From NCBI RefSeq assembly GCF_024347195.1, contig NZ_AP025281.1, forward strand, positions 4,154,001 through 4,218,000: DNA of 64,000 nt, in the 5' to 3' direction. A program made the translations under genes and the position numbers. Under the pieces are notes generated by a model that saw only the letters and a list, made by a program, of their open reading frames with translations, ran no database searches and was not told the DNA's origin. Positions 19,072 to 28,082 of the stretch are shown here, in pieces. Source of the stretch: Aliamphritea hakodatensis. GTDB lineage: Bacteria > Pseudomonadota > Gammaproteobacteria > Pseudomonadales > Balneatricaceae. Position 1 is the first letter of the stretch; each line of letters opens with the position of its first letter.

Positions 19072-19779
19072 ATGAATGGTAAAAAAATGAATAAAATATT
19101 TTTTTCTCTTGCTTTGCTTACTCCTATTTTCAGCGTAAATGCAGCTGAGCTTTCCGGTCATATAGGATTTACCAGTGATTACAGGCTTAATGGCCAGTCT
19201 CAATCTGCAGGTCATGCAGCAGCACAGGGGAATCTTAATCTACAATTTGAGAGTGGCATATTTCTTGATATGTTTGGTACCAGTGTTGATTTCGGGCCTG
19301 GAGATGATGCTACAACCGAGATTGACTATGCCATAGGCTATAAAGGTGCGTTGTCGGATGAGTTGTTTTATGGCGGCTATCTTTCGTATTACACCTTCCC
19401 TGGTCGTGATACCCCATTCGGAGGAGATTTTGCTGAGATCACCGCCGTTCTGGCGTATAAGCATATGACAGCGACATATTCCTACACTGATAATAACTTT
19501 GATCTTGATCAGAAGCTGAGCAAGGTTGGAGTGGACCTTAACTATCCATTGAGTGATACGCTGACGCTAGACTTGCATGCGTCCCACAATTTTGGATCTG
19601 GAGTTGAAGGGCTATACGGGCCTGGCAATGATAATTATCAGGACTACGCAATAGGTTTGACAAAATCTATATCAGAGCTGGATTTCTCTGTGGCTTATAT
19701 CATAAATAATCTACCCAACTCTGCAATTGAAGATTTTGATGATAACACCCTGGTATTTGCTATTTCACATAGTTTCTAA
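19072..19779 (+). CDS. TorF-family putative outer-membrane porin
   Basis: 235 residues. The Sec signal peptide ends at SVNA-AE. The mature protein starts LSGHIGFTSDYRLNGQSQS, the signature of the TorF/TIGR02001 group, and continues as alternating amphipathic beta strands ending in a C-terminal Phe (FAISHSF), the usual mark for outer-membrane barrel insertion. The second ATG at 19087 (MNKIFF) would also give a normal signal peptide. It lies in the same direction as the amidohydrolase 51 bp before, likely an operon; it may admit that enzyme's substrate. Confidence 0.87.
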   Translation: MNGKKMNKIFFSLALLTPIFSVNAAELSGHIGFTSDYRLNGQSQSAGHAAAQGNLNLQFESGIFLDMFGTSVDFGPGDDATTEIDYAIGYKGALSDELFYGGYLSYYTFPGRDTPFGGDFAEITAVLAYKHMTATYSYTDNNFDLDQKLSKVGVDLNYPLSDTLTLDLHASHNFGSGVEGLYGPGNDNYQDYAIGLTKSISELDFSVAYIINNLPNSAIEDFDDNTLVFAISHSF

Positions 19780-20138
19780 AGCATATTGAACGATTTTCCT
19801 TTGGCAGATACCTTTTCGCGTAAGACGTTATTGCTTAAGGGTGTCTTTATTCACTGGGCGGATTACGTTACTAATGGATAGTGTTATAGCTGGTACGTAT
19901 AGTGGATCGCCTCCAGTTTGCCAGAGACCGGTCAGCTATAGAATAGTCGGAAAACACCTGTTGAAGAGACTTCAGACCAAGGAAACAGACAGTAACCAAC
20001 AACCTCAGACCCGTTGATAAACGGGCTTCTTTTATTTAAAAAATAAAATCATAAACAACTTCCGACATAAGTATCAGGAGATTGTGAGCCTGTTTCAGCC
20101 CTCATGAATAATGAATTAAATCCTTCATAAACACTTAA
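19780..20138. other. 359-bp intergenic region between porin and LysR genes
   Basis: No gene. Convergent ends of the porin gene (plus) and the LysR gene (minus) meet here. A hairpin CCCGTT-GATA-AACGGG with a T-rich tail lies at 20010-20035 and is the probable terminator for the plus-strand unit. Confidence 0.6.
20010..20035 (+). terminator. hairpin terminator after the porin gene
   Basis: CCCGTT-GATA-AACGGG followed by CTTCTTTTATTT; stable stem and T-rich tail on the plus strand. Confidence 0.65.
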
Positions 20139-21035
20139 TTATCTATTAAGTTCATCTGAAATATATTGAATGAATAACTGAAGACGCTTTGGTAATAATT
20201 GGTCAACAACCCTTAGCGAGTAAAGATTTAAATCTTTTGTTTTATAGCCCTGTAAAACAGGCACAAGTTCACCTGATTCAATATAATCACCGACAACAAA
20301 GTCAGGGACTACGGCGATCCCCACATGTGACAGCAGCGCATCTTTTAATAAAATACTATTATTCGATTTAAGATGAACATTAACATAATGCGTGACCCGT
20401 TTATTATCTTTAATAAACTCCCATTTGGGGTTACTCCCTTCCTGAGAAAAGGCCAGACACTTGTGACGGTGAAGATCTTCTACAGCGTTTAATGGGGGAT
20501 TGTTTTTCAGATAATCCGGTGAAGCACAAGCAATAAATCTATAGCTTTTAAGTTTCTTACATAAAAGTGTACTGTCTTCCAGCTCACTGGCCAGTCGCAA
20601 CACCAGATCATAATCTCCTTCTATAACATTTACGTATGTATCCGTCATAAATACATCTAAGTTAATATCGGGGTACCTGACCATAAACTTTGCAGCAATA
20701 GTTGAAAATACACCAACACCCCAGGTCATAGGTACACTGATCTTTATATTACCCTGGGGCTTAAACTGTGCTTCAGTAACTTCGTCAGTTAAATGACTCC
20801 ATTCCTCGAGCATTTTAATTGCATACTGATAACAGCGCATCCCATTATCCGTTGGCTGTAAATGCCGGGTACTCCTGACAAAAAGCTTAGCGGCTAATTC
20901 AGACTCTAAACTGCTAACTGACTTAGATACCCTGGCCACGGATAAATTGAGCTGTTTTGCAGCCACACTGAAACTGCCAAATTCAACCACTGTTTTCAAA
21001 ACCCTTAAACTTTCCAGCTGATTGATCTTACTCAT
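20139..21035 (-). CDS. LysR-family transcriptional regulator
   Basis: 298 residues. The N-terminal winged helix-turn-helix covers about 5-62 (FSVAAKQLNLSVARVSKSVSSLE, then LFVRSTRHLQPTDNG). The substrate-binding domain covers about 90-295. The pattern resembles the CrgA/YafC/DmlR-like subgroup. It diverges from an old yellow enzyme gene with 137 bp between the starts, a standard arrangement in which the LysR protein controls the neighbour. The inducer is unknown; electrophiles such as enones or quinones would fit the neighbour. Confidence 0.92.
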   Translation of the reverse strand: MSKINQLESLRVLKTVVEFGSFSVAAKQLNLSVARVSKSVSSLESELAAKLFVRSTRHLQPTDNGMRCYQYAIKMLEEWSHLTDEVTEAQFKPQGNIKISVPMTWGVGVFSTIAAKFMVRYPDINLDVFMTDTYVNVIEGDYDLVLRLASELEDSTLLCKKLKSYRFIACASPDYLKNNPPLNAVEDLHRHKCLAFSQEGSNPKWEFIKDNKRVTHYVNVHLKSNNSILLKDALLSHVGIAVVPDFVVGDYIESGELVPVLQGYKTKDLNLYSLRVVDQLLPKRLQLFIQYISDELNR

Positions 21036-21172
21036 TGCTATGAATCCTGCTCTCTAAAACACTCAACAACATTTAACAAAAAGTTAACAATCATTCAACT
21101 TTGATGACCATTATGTAAATAAGTATCCCATGTAAGAATGCATTCAAAGATTAAGACACCAAGGAATTTACA

Positions 21173-22285
21173 ATGAGTAACGAAACAACAAATCTTTTCT
21201 CCAATTTCAAAATCGGAAACATGGCTTTAAAAAACAGGCTGGTTGTTGCCCCCATGACACGTGTAAGTGCCTATGAAGACGGCACTGCAGGACCTCTGAT
21301 GAAAGATTACTACCAGGCTTTCGCTGCCGGTGGTTTTTCACTGATTATTACCGAAGGTCTCTACACGGATAAGCATTTCAGCCAGGGGTACAAATACCAG
21401 CCCGGCCTGGCAGATGAAACTCACATGGAAAGCTGGAAAACCATTACAGAAGCGGTTCATAAAGCCGGCAGTAAAATTATTGCTCAGCTCATGCACGCAG
21501 GGGCACTTTCCCAATACAACAAGTACACCGGTCAGAGTGCCGCACCTTCTGCAGTAAAACCCCTGGGTGAAGAAATGACTTTCTACTATGGCAACGGAGA
21601 GTATTCTACTCCAAAAGAAATCAGCCAGGAGGAGATTGAAGATGTTATTGCAGGTTTTGTCCACGCCGCCAGACTGGCTAAAGAGGCAGGTTTTGATGGC
21701 GTTGAAATTCATGGCGCAAATGGGTATTTGCTGGACCAGTTTCTGACTGTTTATACCAATAAAAGAACAGACCGGTTTGGAGGTAACCTGGCCAACCGCT
21801 TAAACCTGTATAAAGAAATCATTACATCTGTCCGCCATGCCGTTGGGGCTGAATTCATCCTTGGTGTTCGGTTCTCTCAGGGAAAAGTAAACGATTTCGA
21901 GTATAAATGGCCCGCCAAAGAAGCTGATGCACGGTATACCTTCGAATACATCAGTAGCTTAGGCGTCGACTATATTCATACAACAGAACATGTAGCGAAT
22001 GCACCGGCATTTGACGGCCATTTGTCACTGTCAGAGCTCGCAAAGACCAGTGCAGATTTACCAGTCATCGCAAATGGCGGTATTAATCAGGAAAAAGACG
22101 CTCTGAAACTGTTGAACGCAAAAAAAGCCGATATGTTATCAATCGGCAAAGCAGCCCTTGCTAACCCTGACTGGCCAAACCTTGTTGAATCCGGAAGGCA
22201 ACTCAATGAGTTCAGTTTTGAAATGTTCAATCCAATTGCGGACTTAAGAACAGCAAATGATTTTCTCCGAAAGAATCACGCCTGA
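21173..22285 (+). CDS. old yellow enzyme family NAD(P)H:flavin oxidoreductase (alkene reductase)
   Basis: 370 residues, usual length for the OYE/NemA family, a soluble TIM barrel with FMN. Visible motifs are the N-terminal VVAPMTR, the Gln in IAQLMHAG, the substrate-anion pair in EIHGANGYLLDQF (His and Asn), the Arg in NRTDRFGG-type context (NKRTDRFGG) and the C-terminal FMN phosphate-binding stretches IANGGI and SIGKAAL. Family members reduce activated C=C bonds of enals, enones or maleimides, and some reduce nitro compounds. The start ATG follows AAGGAA. Regulation by the divergent LysR protein is likely. Confidence 0.93.
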   Translation: MSNETTNLFSNFKIGNMALKNRLVVAPMTRVSAYEDGTAGPLMKDYYQAFAAGGFSLIITEGLYTDKHFSQGYKYQPGLADETHMESWKTITEAVHKAGSKIIAQLMHAGALSQYNKYTGQSAAPSAVKPLGEEMTFYYGNGEYSTPKEISQEEIEDVIAGFVHAARLAKEAGFDGVEIHGANGYLLDQFLTVYTNKRTDRFGGNLANRLNLYKEIITSVRHAVGAEFILGVRFSQGKVNDFEYKWPAKEADARYTFEYISSLGVDYIHTTEHVANAPAFDGHLSLSELAKTSADLPVIANGGINQEKDALKLLNAKKADMLSIGKAALANPDWPNLVESGRQLNEFSFEMFNPIADLRTANDFLRKNHA

Positions 22286-22429
22286 ATCAGACTAGCTGCA
22301 GAGCAGGTGAAGATTGTGTGCCCACAATGTTCAATTGTGGGCCACTGTAGCCTGGTATCATTTGTTACTGCGGTCACTGAAAAACAACGCTATCTGTTCG
22401 GATTAAGGAAAATACAGCACCTTACCAGT

Positions 22430-22517
22430 GATTCAAAATCCGTTGCCTTCGGGGCAGACGGTTGATCTTAAGACAATGCCACCGATACCACTTGAGTAAG
22501 CCCCGTCAATACGGGGC
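22430..22517 (+). repeat. dispersed, diverged copy of the tRNA-Leu 3'-end/hairpin unit
   Basis: GATTCAAAATCCGTTGCC begins at the anticodon loop. A B-type region (GGTTGATCTTAAGACAATGCC) and ACCGATACCA follow, and then a hairpin GCCCCGT-CAAT-ACGGGGC at 22500-22517, without a good T-run. The T arm is degenerate, so it is older than the array copies. It lies between the convergent OYE and GlcG/HbpS-like genes. Confidence 0.75.
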
Positions 22518-22537
22518 GTGGTTCCTGACAGCCTGGA

Positions 22538-23023
22538 TTATTTCCCCAGTACTTTATCGATTGCTACCTGAGCGCAGGCCTGATCTAAATGCCCACCTGG
22601 CGCGCCACCTACACCAATACCGCCAACTTTTTCACCCTTTACTTTCAGCGGTACACCACCACCCAAGATCAAGATACTTGGATCCATATCCCGTAATCCG
22701 GCCGTAATCGGCTTTTCTGCAATCAACTTAGCAAAGTCTGCTGTCGGACGCCCCATACTGGCAGATGTAAACGCCTTCTTTCGACTGCTCTCAACTGTAT
22801 GTGGCCCTGCTTTATCTGATCGCAACTGAGCCCGTGTCAGACCCGCTGCATCAACAACGGTGACACTGACATTGTAACCGTCGTCTTTACATTGTTTGAC
22901 AGCTGTATGTGCCAGTTTCAGTGCGGTTTCCATATCCAGATATGGCTGCGTCGGTAATTCAGTTGCCTGTGCTCCCATCGCCAGTGTCATTGTTGTCGCC
23001 ATTGCCAGTAACTGCTTTTTCAT
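22538..23023 (-). CDS. exported GlcG/HbpS-like (PF03928) protein
   Basis: 161 residues with a Sec signal peptide (MKKQLLAMATT..., cleavage near GAQA-TE). The mature protein shows the GlcG/HbpS fold hallmarks: METALKLAHTAV at the start, SVTVVDAAG, KKAFTSASMGRPT, and the end ILGGGVPLKVKGEKVGGIGVGGA. HbpS-type members bind haem or corrinoids and some signal to a two-component system; others are only structural relatives. The ATG at 23023 follows GAGGA. It is divergent from a two-component operon 137 bp away, so a sensor link is possible but unproven. Confidence 0.88.
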   Translation of the reverse strand: MKKQLLAMATTMTLAMGAQATELPTQPYLDMETALKLAHTAVKQCKDDGYNVSVTVVDAAGLTRAQLRSDKAGPHTVESSRKKAFTSASMGRPTADFAKLIAEKPITAGLRDMDPSILILGGGVPLKVKGEKVGGIGVGGAPGGHLDQACAQVAIDKVLGK

Positions 23024-23160
23024 AATTCAATCCTCATTGATAGTAGATAAAGCCAGTCTGATCTGTGACGGTTACCTGAACCTTGCCCAAACATTACAGT
23101 TTGGAAAGGTTCACCAGTAGCTGGTGTGTCTGATAGATAAAGAGTGCTAACGTTGCGATT

Positions 23161-23844
23161 ATGAAACTACTACTGATTGAAGATGATCTGAAAATTTCAG
23201 ATTACATTGCCCGGGGCTTTCGTGAACTGGGGGATGTTGTTGATGTAGAGCACGATGGGGATGCTGGATTTAACGCTGCGCTGGAAGGCGAGTACGACAT
23301 GCTAATCGTTGATGTAATGCTACCTGGACGGGATGGATTATCTATTATTGAATCCTTACGAGCTTGTGGTCATGCGACACCGGTTATTATTCTCAGCGCT
23401 AAACGCTCGATAGAAGACCGCATAAAAGGCCTGGAGACAGGTAGCGATGATTACCTTACAAAGCCCTTTTCTTTTAATGAGTTACTAGCCCGGTCCCAGG
23501 CACTGCTAAGACGAAGCCGCTACCAGCCAGAGAGTACTCTGTCTACTCAACTACACTATGCGGATCTGACTTTGGACTGTTATCGAAAAGTAGTGCACCG
23601 TGACGGTCAGCGTATCCATCTGCAGCCGCGCGAGTTTCAGCTACTGGAATACATGATGAAGCATCCGGGCCGCGTTTTGTCTAAAACAATCATATTAGAA
23701 CAGGTTTGGGACTATAGCTTCGATCCCCGAACCAATGTCGTTGATGTATTAGTCTGCCGCTTACGGAGCAAAGTCGACAAGGACTTTTCATGTAAGTTAA
23801 TCCATACATTGCGCGGGTTAGGTTATGTTTTCAAAAGCGATTAA
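23161..23844 (+). CDS. OmpR/CusR-type response regulator
   Basis: 227 residues. The receiver domain has the acidic pair EDD near residue 7, the phospho-acceptor Asp in MLIVDVMLPGRDG (about residue 51) and Lys in YLTKPFSF. The C-terminal winged helix begins near residue 130 and ends LRGLGYVFKSD. The architecture is closest to CusR/CopR/QseB regulators. It overlaps the kinase gene by 20 bp, so the two are translationally coupled. Confidence 0.95.
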   Translation: MKLLLIEDDLKISDYIARGFRELGDVVDVEHDGDAGFNAALEGEYDMLIVDVMLPGRDGLSIIESLRACGHATPVIILSAKRSIEDRIKGLETGSDDYLTKPFSFNELLARSQALLRRSRYQPESTLSTQLHYADLTLDCYRKVVHRDGQRIHLQPREFQLLEYMMKHPGRVLSKTIILEQVWDYSFDPRTNVVDVLVCRLRSKVDKDFSCKLIHTLRGLGYVFKSD

Positions 23845-25225
23845 AACCCTGAAAGGCAATACAGCTCTGATTCTTACAGCCCGCTTTGCTGTGCTTTTTA
23901 TACTCAGTGGTCTGGCGCTTCTTATCACGGCTAACTACCTGCTGGAACGCTCACAACTTGAACGGGACCGACAGTTAATCAATTCGTTTATTGAAAGCTA
24001 TCAGCGGGTGGAGCAACAGGCCGGACTGCACAAGATGGAACTTGTCATTAACCGGGATGCACCTTTTTTTCAACGTAGTGAGATGCTGGTAGAACTGACT
24101 AATGCAGCCGGAAAACTTCTGATACAAGTAGGCCCTGAAGGATGGCAAAGGCCTGAGAACTTACGAAATACTAATCATCAGGACTGGCTGCACGGTGAAT
24201 TAAAATCTACAGGTATACATATGCTTGCCCGTGAGGTCATTTTACCCTCCGGAGCAATTTTACTCGTGGGTCTGTCCGAAGCACAGCGCCATGCAGAGTT
24301 AGCAGAATACCGACAGCTGGTTTTACTGATCATGGTACCGCTGATGCTTTTCGGATTGCTATTAACCGCCTATATGAATTGGCGAGCGCTACGTCCGGTA
24401 CATGACCTTATTCACACGGTTACGGCTATCAGAGCAAACAACCTTAATGTCAGAGTAGATGTGCGTAATTCTGAGTCCGAACTTGGCGAGTTAGCACAAC
24501 TATTCAACGAAATGCTGGAACAAATTGAACGGCTGGTAGACAGTATGCGGCATTCGCTGGATGCGGTTGCTCATGACCTGCGTACACCATTATCCCGTAT
24601 GCGTCTGTCTTTGGAGCATGCTTTAGGTACGGATAACCCCACTGATGTCAGAGAAGCATTACTGGATTGTGCAGAGGAAAGCGAGCGCATTGAGTTAATG
24701 CTTCGCGCTCTGATGGATCAGACTGAAGCTGAAAATGGTATGTTGCGGTTACACCCTCAAACAGTGTCACTGTCTGTTCTGTTATCTGAGTGCTTCGACT
24801 TATATCAATATGTTGCTGAAGAAAAAGGCGTGTCACTGCAATTGCAGTTAACTGATGACTGTGAACTGACAGCAGACCGGATGCGTCTGCAACAATTGAT
24901 CGGGAATCTACTGGATAATGCCATTAAGTACACAGAGCCTGAAGGACAGGTTGAGCTGGGCGTTCAATGTGAACCAGACCGAATTCTGTTGTATGTGAGA
25001 GACACAGGTATCGGCATCCCCAAACAAGACCAACCATTGATTTTCGACCGTTTATACAGAGCCGATCCCAGCCGCTCAGAACCCGGCATGGGATTAGGTC
25101 TGGCATTAGTGAAAGCAATAGTCCTTGCACATCAGGGAGACATCCGTTTGAACAGCGAACCAGGAAAAGGCAGTTGCTTCACGGTGATTCTGCCCCGTTA
25201 CGCAGAGACACATACTTCAAGCTAA
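23825..25225 (+). CDS. sensor histidine kinase (CusS/QseC-like)
   Basis: 466 residues. Transmembrane helices lie at about 17-37 and 163-185 and flank a ~125-residue periplasmic sensor. A HAMP domain follows (about 186-238), then the dimerisation/His-acceptor helix with VAHDLRTPLSRMRL, and an HATPase domain with N-box NLLDNAIKYTE, DTGIGIP and GMGLGLALVKAI. All catalytic motifs are intact. It should phosphorylate the regulator encoded just upstream. The signal is unknown; the divergent GlcG/HbpS-like exported protein is one possible partner. Confidence 0.95.
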   Translation: MFSKAIKTLKGNTALILTARFAVLFILSGLALLITANYLLERSQLERDRQLINSFIESYQRVEQQAGLHKMELVINRDAPFFQRSEMLVELTNAAGKLLIQVGPEGWQRPENLRNTNHQDWLHGELKSTGIHMLAREVILPSGAILLVGLSEAQRHAELAEYRQLVLLIMVPLMLFGLLLTAYMNWRALRPVHDLIHTVTAIRANNLNVRVDVRNSESELGELAQLFNEMLEQIERLVDSMRHSLDAVAHDLRTPLSRMRLSLEHALGTDNPTDVREALLDCAEESERIELMLRALMDQTEAENGMLRLHPQTVSLSVLLSECFDLYQYVAEEKGVSLQLQLTDDCELTADRMRLQQLIGNLLDNAIKYTEPEGQVELGVQCEPDRILLYVRDTGIGIPKQDQPLIFDRLYRADPSRSEPGMGLGLALVKAIVLAHQGDIRLNSEPGKGSCFTVILPRYAETHTSS

Positions 25226-25312
25226 AAGAGTTAAATTTATCCCATTACAGACCTGACAGGTTCGTTATACGTTTTTCTGAAAAAAATCCCAGAATATATT
25301 CGAGTTATTCAA

Positions 25313-26254
25313 ATGAAATTACGTCCATCATATCTCTCTTTTGCCCTGAGTATTTTGTGTAGCAGTATCAGCACAACGGTTCAGGCTGACAGTTCCTCTC
25401 CGTTGCTCGCTGCTTATTACGATAAGTATATGGCTATTTGCGGGAATAAAGTTCTGAGCTGGAACGGAAAAAACAAACCTGAACAAATCTCCATCAATGC
25501 AAAACAAGTGGGTGTTGGAAAGAACAATTATTATCTGCTGACGGATAAAAATACTTTGATGGCATGGGACAACAGGTCTGTAAACGCAAAAGTTATCATG
25601 ACTGATGTCCGCTCATTTTATGCAGGACGCTCAGGTGTTTTTATTATCAAAGAAGATAACTCTTTGCGCTATTCAGATACAAAAAGCATTATGGGCTTCG
25701 GTGAAACGGTCTCAGAAAAAAACGTATGGGTTGCTGATAATGTCAAAACAGCAGCCATAGGAGACAGCGCTAATTACTATGTAACCTTAAACGGTGATTT
25801 ATTTGTAAAAGGTCTCGCTCACCGGGGCCAGTATGGTGACGGTAAGTTGACGGAAACATCAGAGTATATAAAAACGGCAGACAACGTTGCACAGGTGATT
25901 TCACATACAGGACACACATTGATTCGTAAGCAGGACGGTAGCGTCTGGGGGACCGGAGGTAATATTTACGGCCCTCTTGGAAAGCACGGTTACGGCGATA
26001 AGGCTGTGCGCTGGGGAAAAATTTTTGCGAGTACGGCATCAATAGCGACAGGCAGCAGTCACTCACTTGCAATTAAAAATGATGGCTCCTTGTGGATGTG
26101 GGGGCGGGGAACAGGCTTAACTCCAAGGAAAATGATGGAGAAGGTTACCGCCGTTGCCGCTGGCAGCCAGGACAGTATTGCACTGTCTGACGGCAGAATA
26201 TGGCAATGGGAACGAGGTAAAAATCCTGAGCCAAAAATATCATGTACTGATTAA
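25313..26254 (+). CDS. exported RCC1-repeat beta-propeller protein
   Basis: 313 residues. Signal peptide to about residue 25 (TTVQA-DS). The rest shows degenerate RCC1 repeats, best seen at WGTGGNIYGPLGKHGYGD and GSSHSLAIKNDGSLWMWGRG, in line with a seven-bladed propeller. It follows the histidine kinase by 87 bp in the same direction and may be read with it, or from its own promoter. Bacterial RCC1 proteins have varied or unknown roles; I do not assign one. Confidence 0.8.
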   Translation: MKLRPSYLSFALSILCSSISTTVQADSSSPLLAAYYDKYMAICGNKVLSWNGKNKPEQISINAKQVGVGKNNYYLLTDKNTLMAWDNRSVNAKVIMTDVRSFYAGRSGVFIIKEDNSLRYSDTKSIMGFGETVSEKNVWVADNVKTAAIGDSANYYVTLNGDLFVKGLAHRGQYGDGKLTETSEYIKTADNVAQVISHTGHTLIRKQDGSVWGTGGNIYGPLGKHGYGDKAVRWGKIFASTASIATGSSHSLAIKNDGSLWMWGRGTGLTPRKMMEKVTAVAAGSQDSIALSDGRIWQWERGKNPEPKISCTD

Positions 26255-26357
26255 ATTCTCAGCGTCTGATAGTGGAAAGCCTGAAGACTACTAAACCTAT
26301 AGCTCAAACCCGTTTTAAAACATAGAACATCGCTTTATTATGTTTAGAAACAACAAC

Positions 26358-26780
26358 TTACTTTAATACATAACTGCTATTTTCAGGGTGAAATATTGAA
26401 TTACTATCTATAGGTACCTGATGTCTCCCCTGCCCGGTAAGCAATTGCAAAAAACCATCTGCGGTGTTGCGAATCAGCGCGGGGTTACTCCACTCAGTAA
26501 GTTGTAAAAAATACGGAGAATCTCTGTCGGAAATACTCATCTTTTGATCTCGCCAAATGCGGGCGTAAGCCTCTCTAGGAAAGTGATACCCCCAAGTTAT
26601 AAATGTATGAGGATTCATCCTGACAGACCACCTGCTTTCATTAACAATGCTTCTGCACAGTTGAAGTGTTCGGCCACCGTATTTCTCACACTCTGTCATC
26701 ATTGGATGATTGTCAGCTTCAACAAAGGGTATTTGGGCAGAAATACATATTAACAATACCAGGTGGAATACTCTGATCAT
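26358..26780 (-). CDS. small exported protein, function unknown
   Basis: 140 residues from the ATG at 26780, which has GAGG six bases upstream; an upstream TTG (26792) overlaps this site. The signal peptide (MIRVFHLVLLICISAQ...) ends near VEA-DN. The mature part has two Cys (CEKYGG, LCRSIV) that could form a disulfide, and aromatic-rich stretches (HTFITWGYHF). No family is recognised. It converges on the RCC1-protein gene. Confidence 0.6.
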   Translation of the reverse strand: MIRVFHLVLLICISAQIPFVEADNHPMMTECEKYGGRTLQLCRSIVNESRWSVRMNPHTFITWGYHFPREAYARIWRDQKMSISDRDSPYFLQLTEWSNPALIRNTADGFLQLLTGQGRHQVPIDSNSIFHPENSSYVLK

Positions 26781-27229
26781 CCGATACCTCAATTCAGTGC
26801 ATATTATGTACGCATAACTATCCGGTTCGAGCCAGAAATCTCCCCTAAACTACAATGCGCCTTCAAGCAAAGTCCAATACTATCCATTAAGATTCACGAA
26901 AAATCAGAGCACTTCAAGTGATTCAAAATCCGTTGCCTTCGGGGGTGGTGCTTGCGCTTAAGTCAGTGCCCACCCGGGCCACTCATCTTCCGGGAAAAGC
27001 CCCTCAGAGATCGAACGCGGTTTCAGCCTTCAATTTTTGTGTCGGTAAGAAGCAGAATTGATATACATGTCGGATTCGCTTACCAAAAACCTTTTTAAAG
27101 GGTTCAGGTTTTGTCTGTCTACAGTTCTAACTTTCAGTGAAGCACTAAGGATTGAAGCAGCGCACCAATCACTCCGCTGACATGCTGCTTCATCTCACTA
27201 TCCGTTGTTTATTGGTAATATCACATCAG
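26781..27229. other. 449-bp gene-free region with a dispersed tRNA-Leu-end repeat
   Basis: No gene on either strand. It contains the repeat copy at 26920-27100 and a hairpin-like AAAACCT...AGGGTTCAGGTTTT around 27085-27115. The remainder is A+T-rich and shows nothing recognisable. Confidence 0.6.
26920..27085 (+). repeat. dispersed B-type copy of the tRNA-Leu 3'-end/terminator unit
   Basis: GATTCAAAATCCGTTGCC opens the copy. A degraded T-arm region (CTTAAGTCAGTGCCCACC), a B-type hairpin (ATCGAACGCGGTTTCAGCCTTCAAT, then TTTTTG) and the tail GATATACATGTCGGATTCGCTT follow. The match to the array B units runs nearly full length with scattered changes. With the copy at 22430 it divides the A+T-rich interval into modules. 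Confidence 0.8.
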
Positions 27230-27796
27230 TCATCCATCAAGATCTACAACAAACAGGCAGTCGAACACGATTGGGGTGCCTTCTGCACCGGTAAAGTCTG
27301 TCATATCAACCATTCCGGACAAGCGGACGGTTCCCTGAACACCCGCAAAGCGTCCTGTTCCTGCAATGACTGCATTCCCATCACCTGATGCTCCGGTAAT
27401 ATGGGTTATCACCTGCCCGGAAGGCGTGACCGTAGGGTGCAATACCGGTTGCACGGTGGTGCTTCCTCTGGTGACCAGAGTACCTTCAGGCATATAAAAA
27501 TACGTGGTGCCGACAAGCTGAATACCAGTACCTGCCAGGTTAATATTCGAAAGGCAATCAGTTGCAGTACCGATGTATCTGCGGTTTTTGGCATTAATCA
27601 GTTCTATATCAAAACACAGTGCATCATCCTCATAACCATCACCATCAATATCTGGCACCGTTGAAAGATACATATCGCCAGAACCCACCAGGTTCAGCAT
27701 ATAATGATTACCTGCACCACGGTTATCAGCAGAAACATTTACCACTGATCCCAGAGAGATCAGAACCACAGCCAGTATTATTTTCTTGAAATACAT
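27230..27796 (-). CDS. exported allene-oxide-cyclase/dirigent-like barrel protein
   Basis: 188 residues from the ATG at 27796 (GGGAGAA upstream); a longer frame to 27847 would bury the signal peptide. Signal peptide MYFKKIILAVVL..., cleavage near VSA-DN. The mature chain has CFDIELINAKNRRYIGTATDCL and the C-terminal motif AGTGRFAGVQGTVRLSGMVDM. These match the small beta-barrel of allene oxide cyclase/dirigent-like proteins found in marine bacteria. Enzymatic activity cannot be claimed; the bacterial relatives are mostly uncharacterised secreted proteins. Confidence 0.7.
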   Translation of the reverse strand: MYFKKIILAVVLISLGSVVNVSADNRGAGNHYMLNLVGSGDMYLSTVPDIDGDGYEDDALCFDIELINAKNRRYIGTATDCLSNINLAGTGIQLVGTTYFYMPEGTLVTRGSTTVQPVLHPTVTPSGQVITHITGASGDGNAVIAGTGRFAGVQGTVRLSGMVDMTDFTGAEGTPIVFDCLFVVDLDG

Positions 27797-28082
27797 CTTA
27801 ATTCTCCCATACGCTCTATGAACAAACGATGTGGTCAGGCAAAACACACCAGCACCACTTCAGAACCCGGAACCAAGATGCAAAATTCGTACTGCTCCCG
27901 TTTAATGATTTACTTAATAAGCAGTTATAAGAAATGAAAAAAAACTAACGCGGACAAATGTACTGAAAATGTAAAGCCAGGCTAACAGCCGGACTGCAGC
28001 CTTTTTACAACCGGACACTGACTGGTAACATCCCCTGTTGCATGACCGGCTGTAATCCGACAGCCAGTCTTCAGGATGAGAA

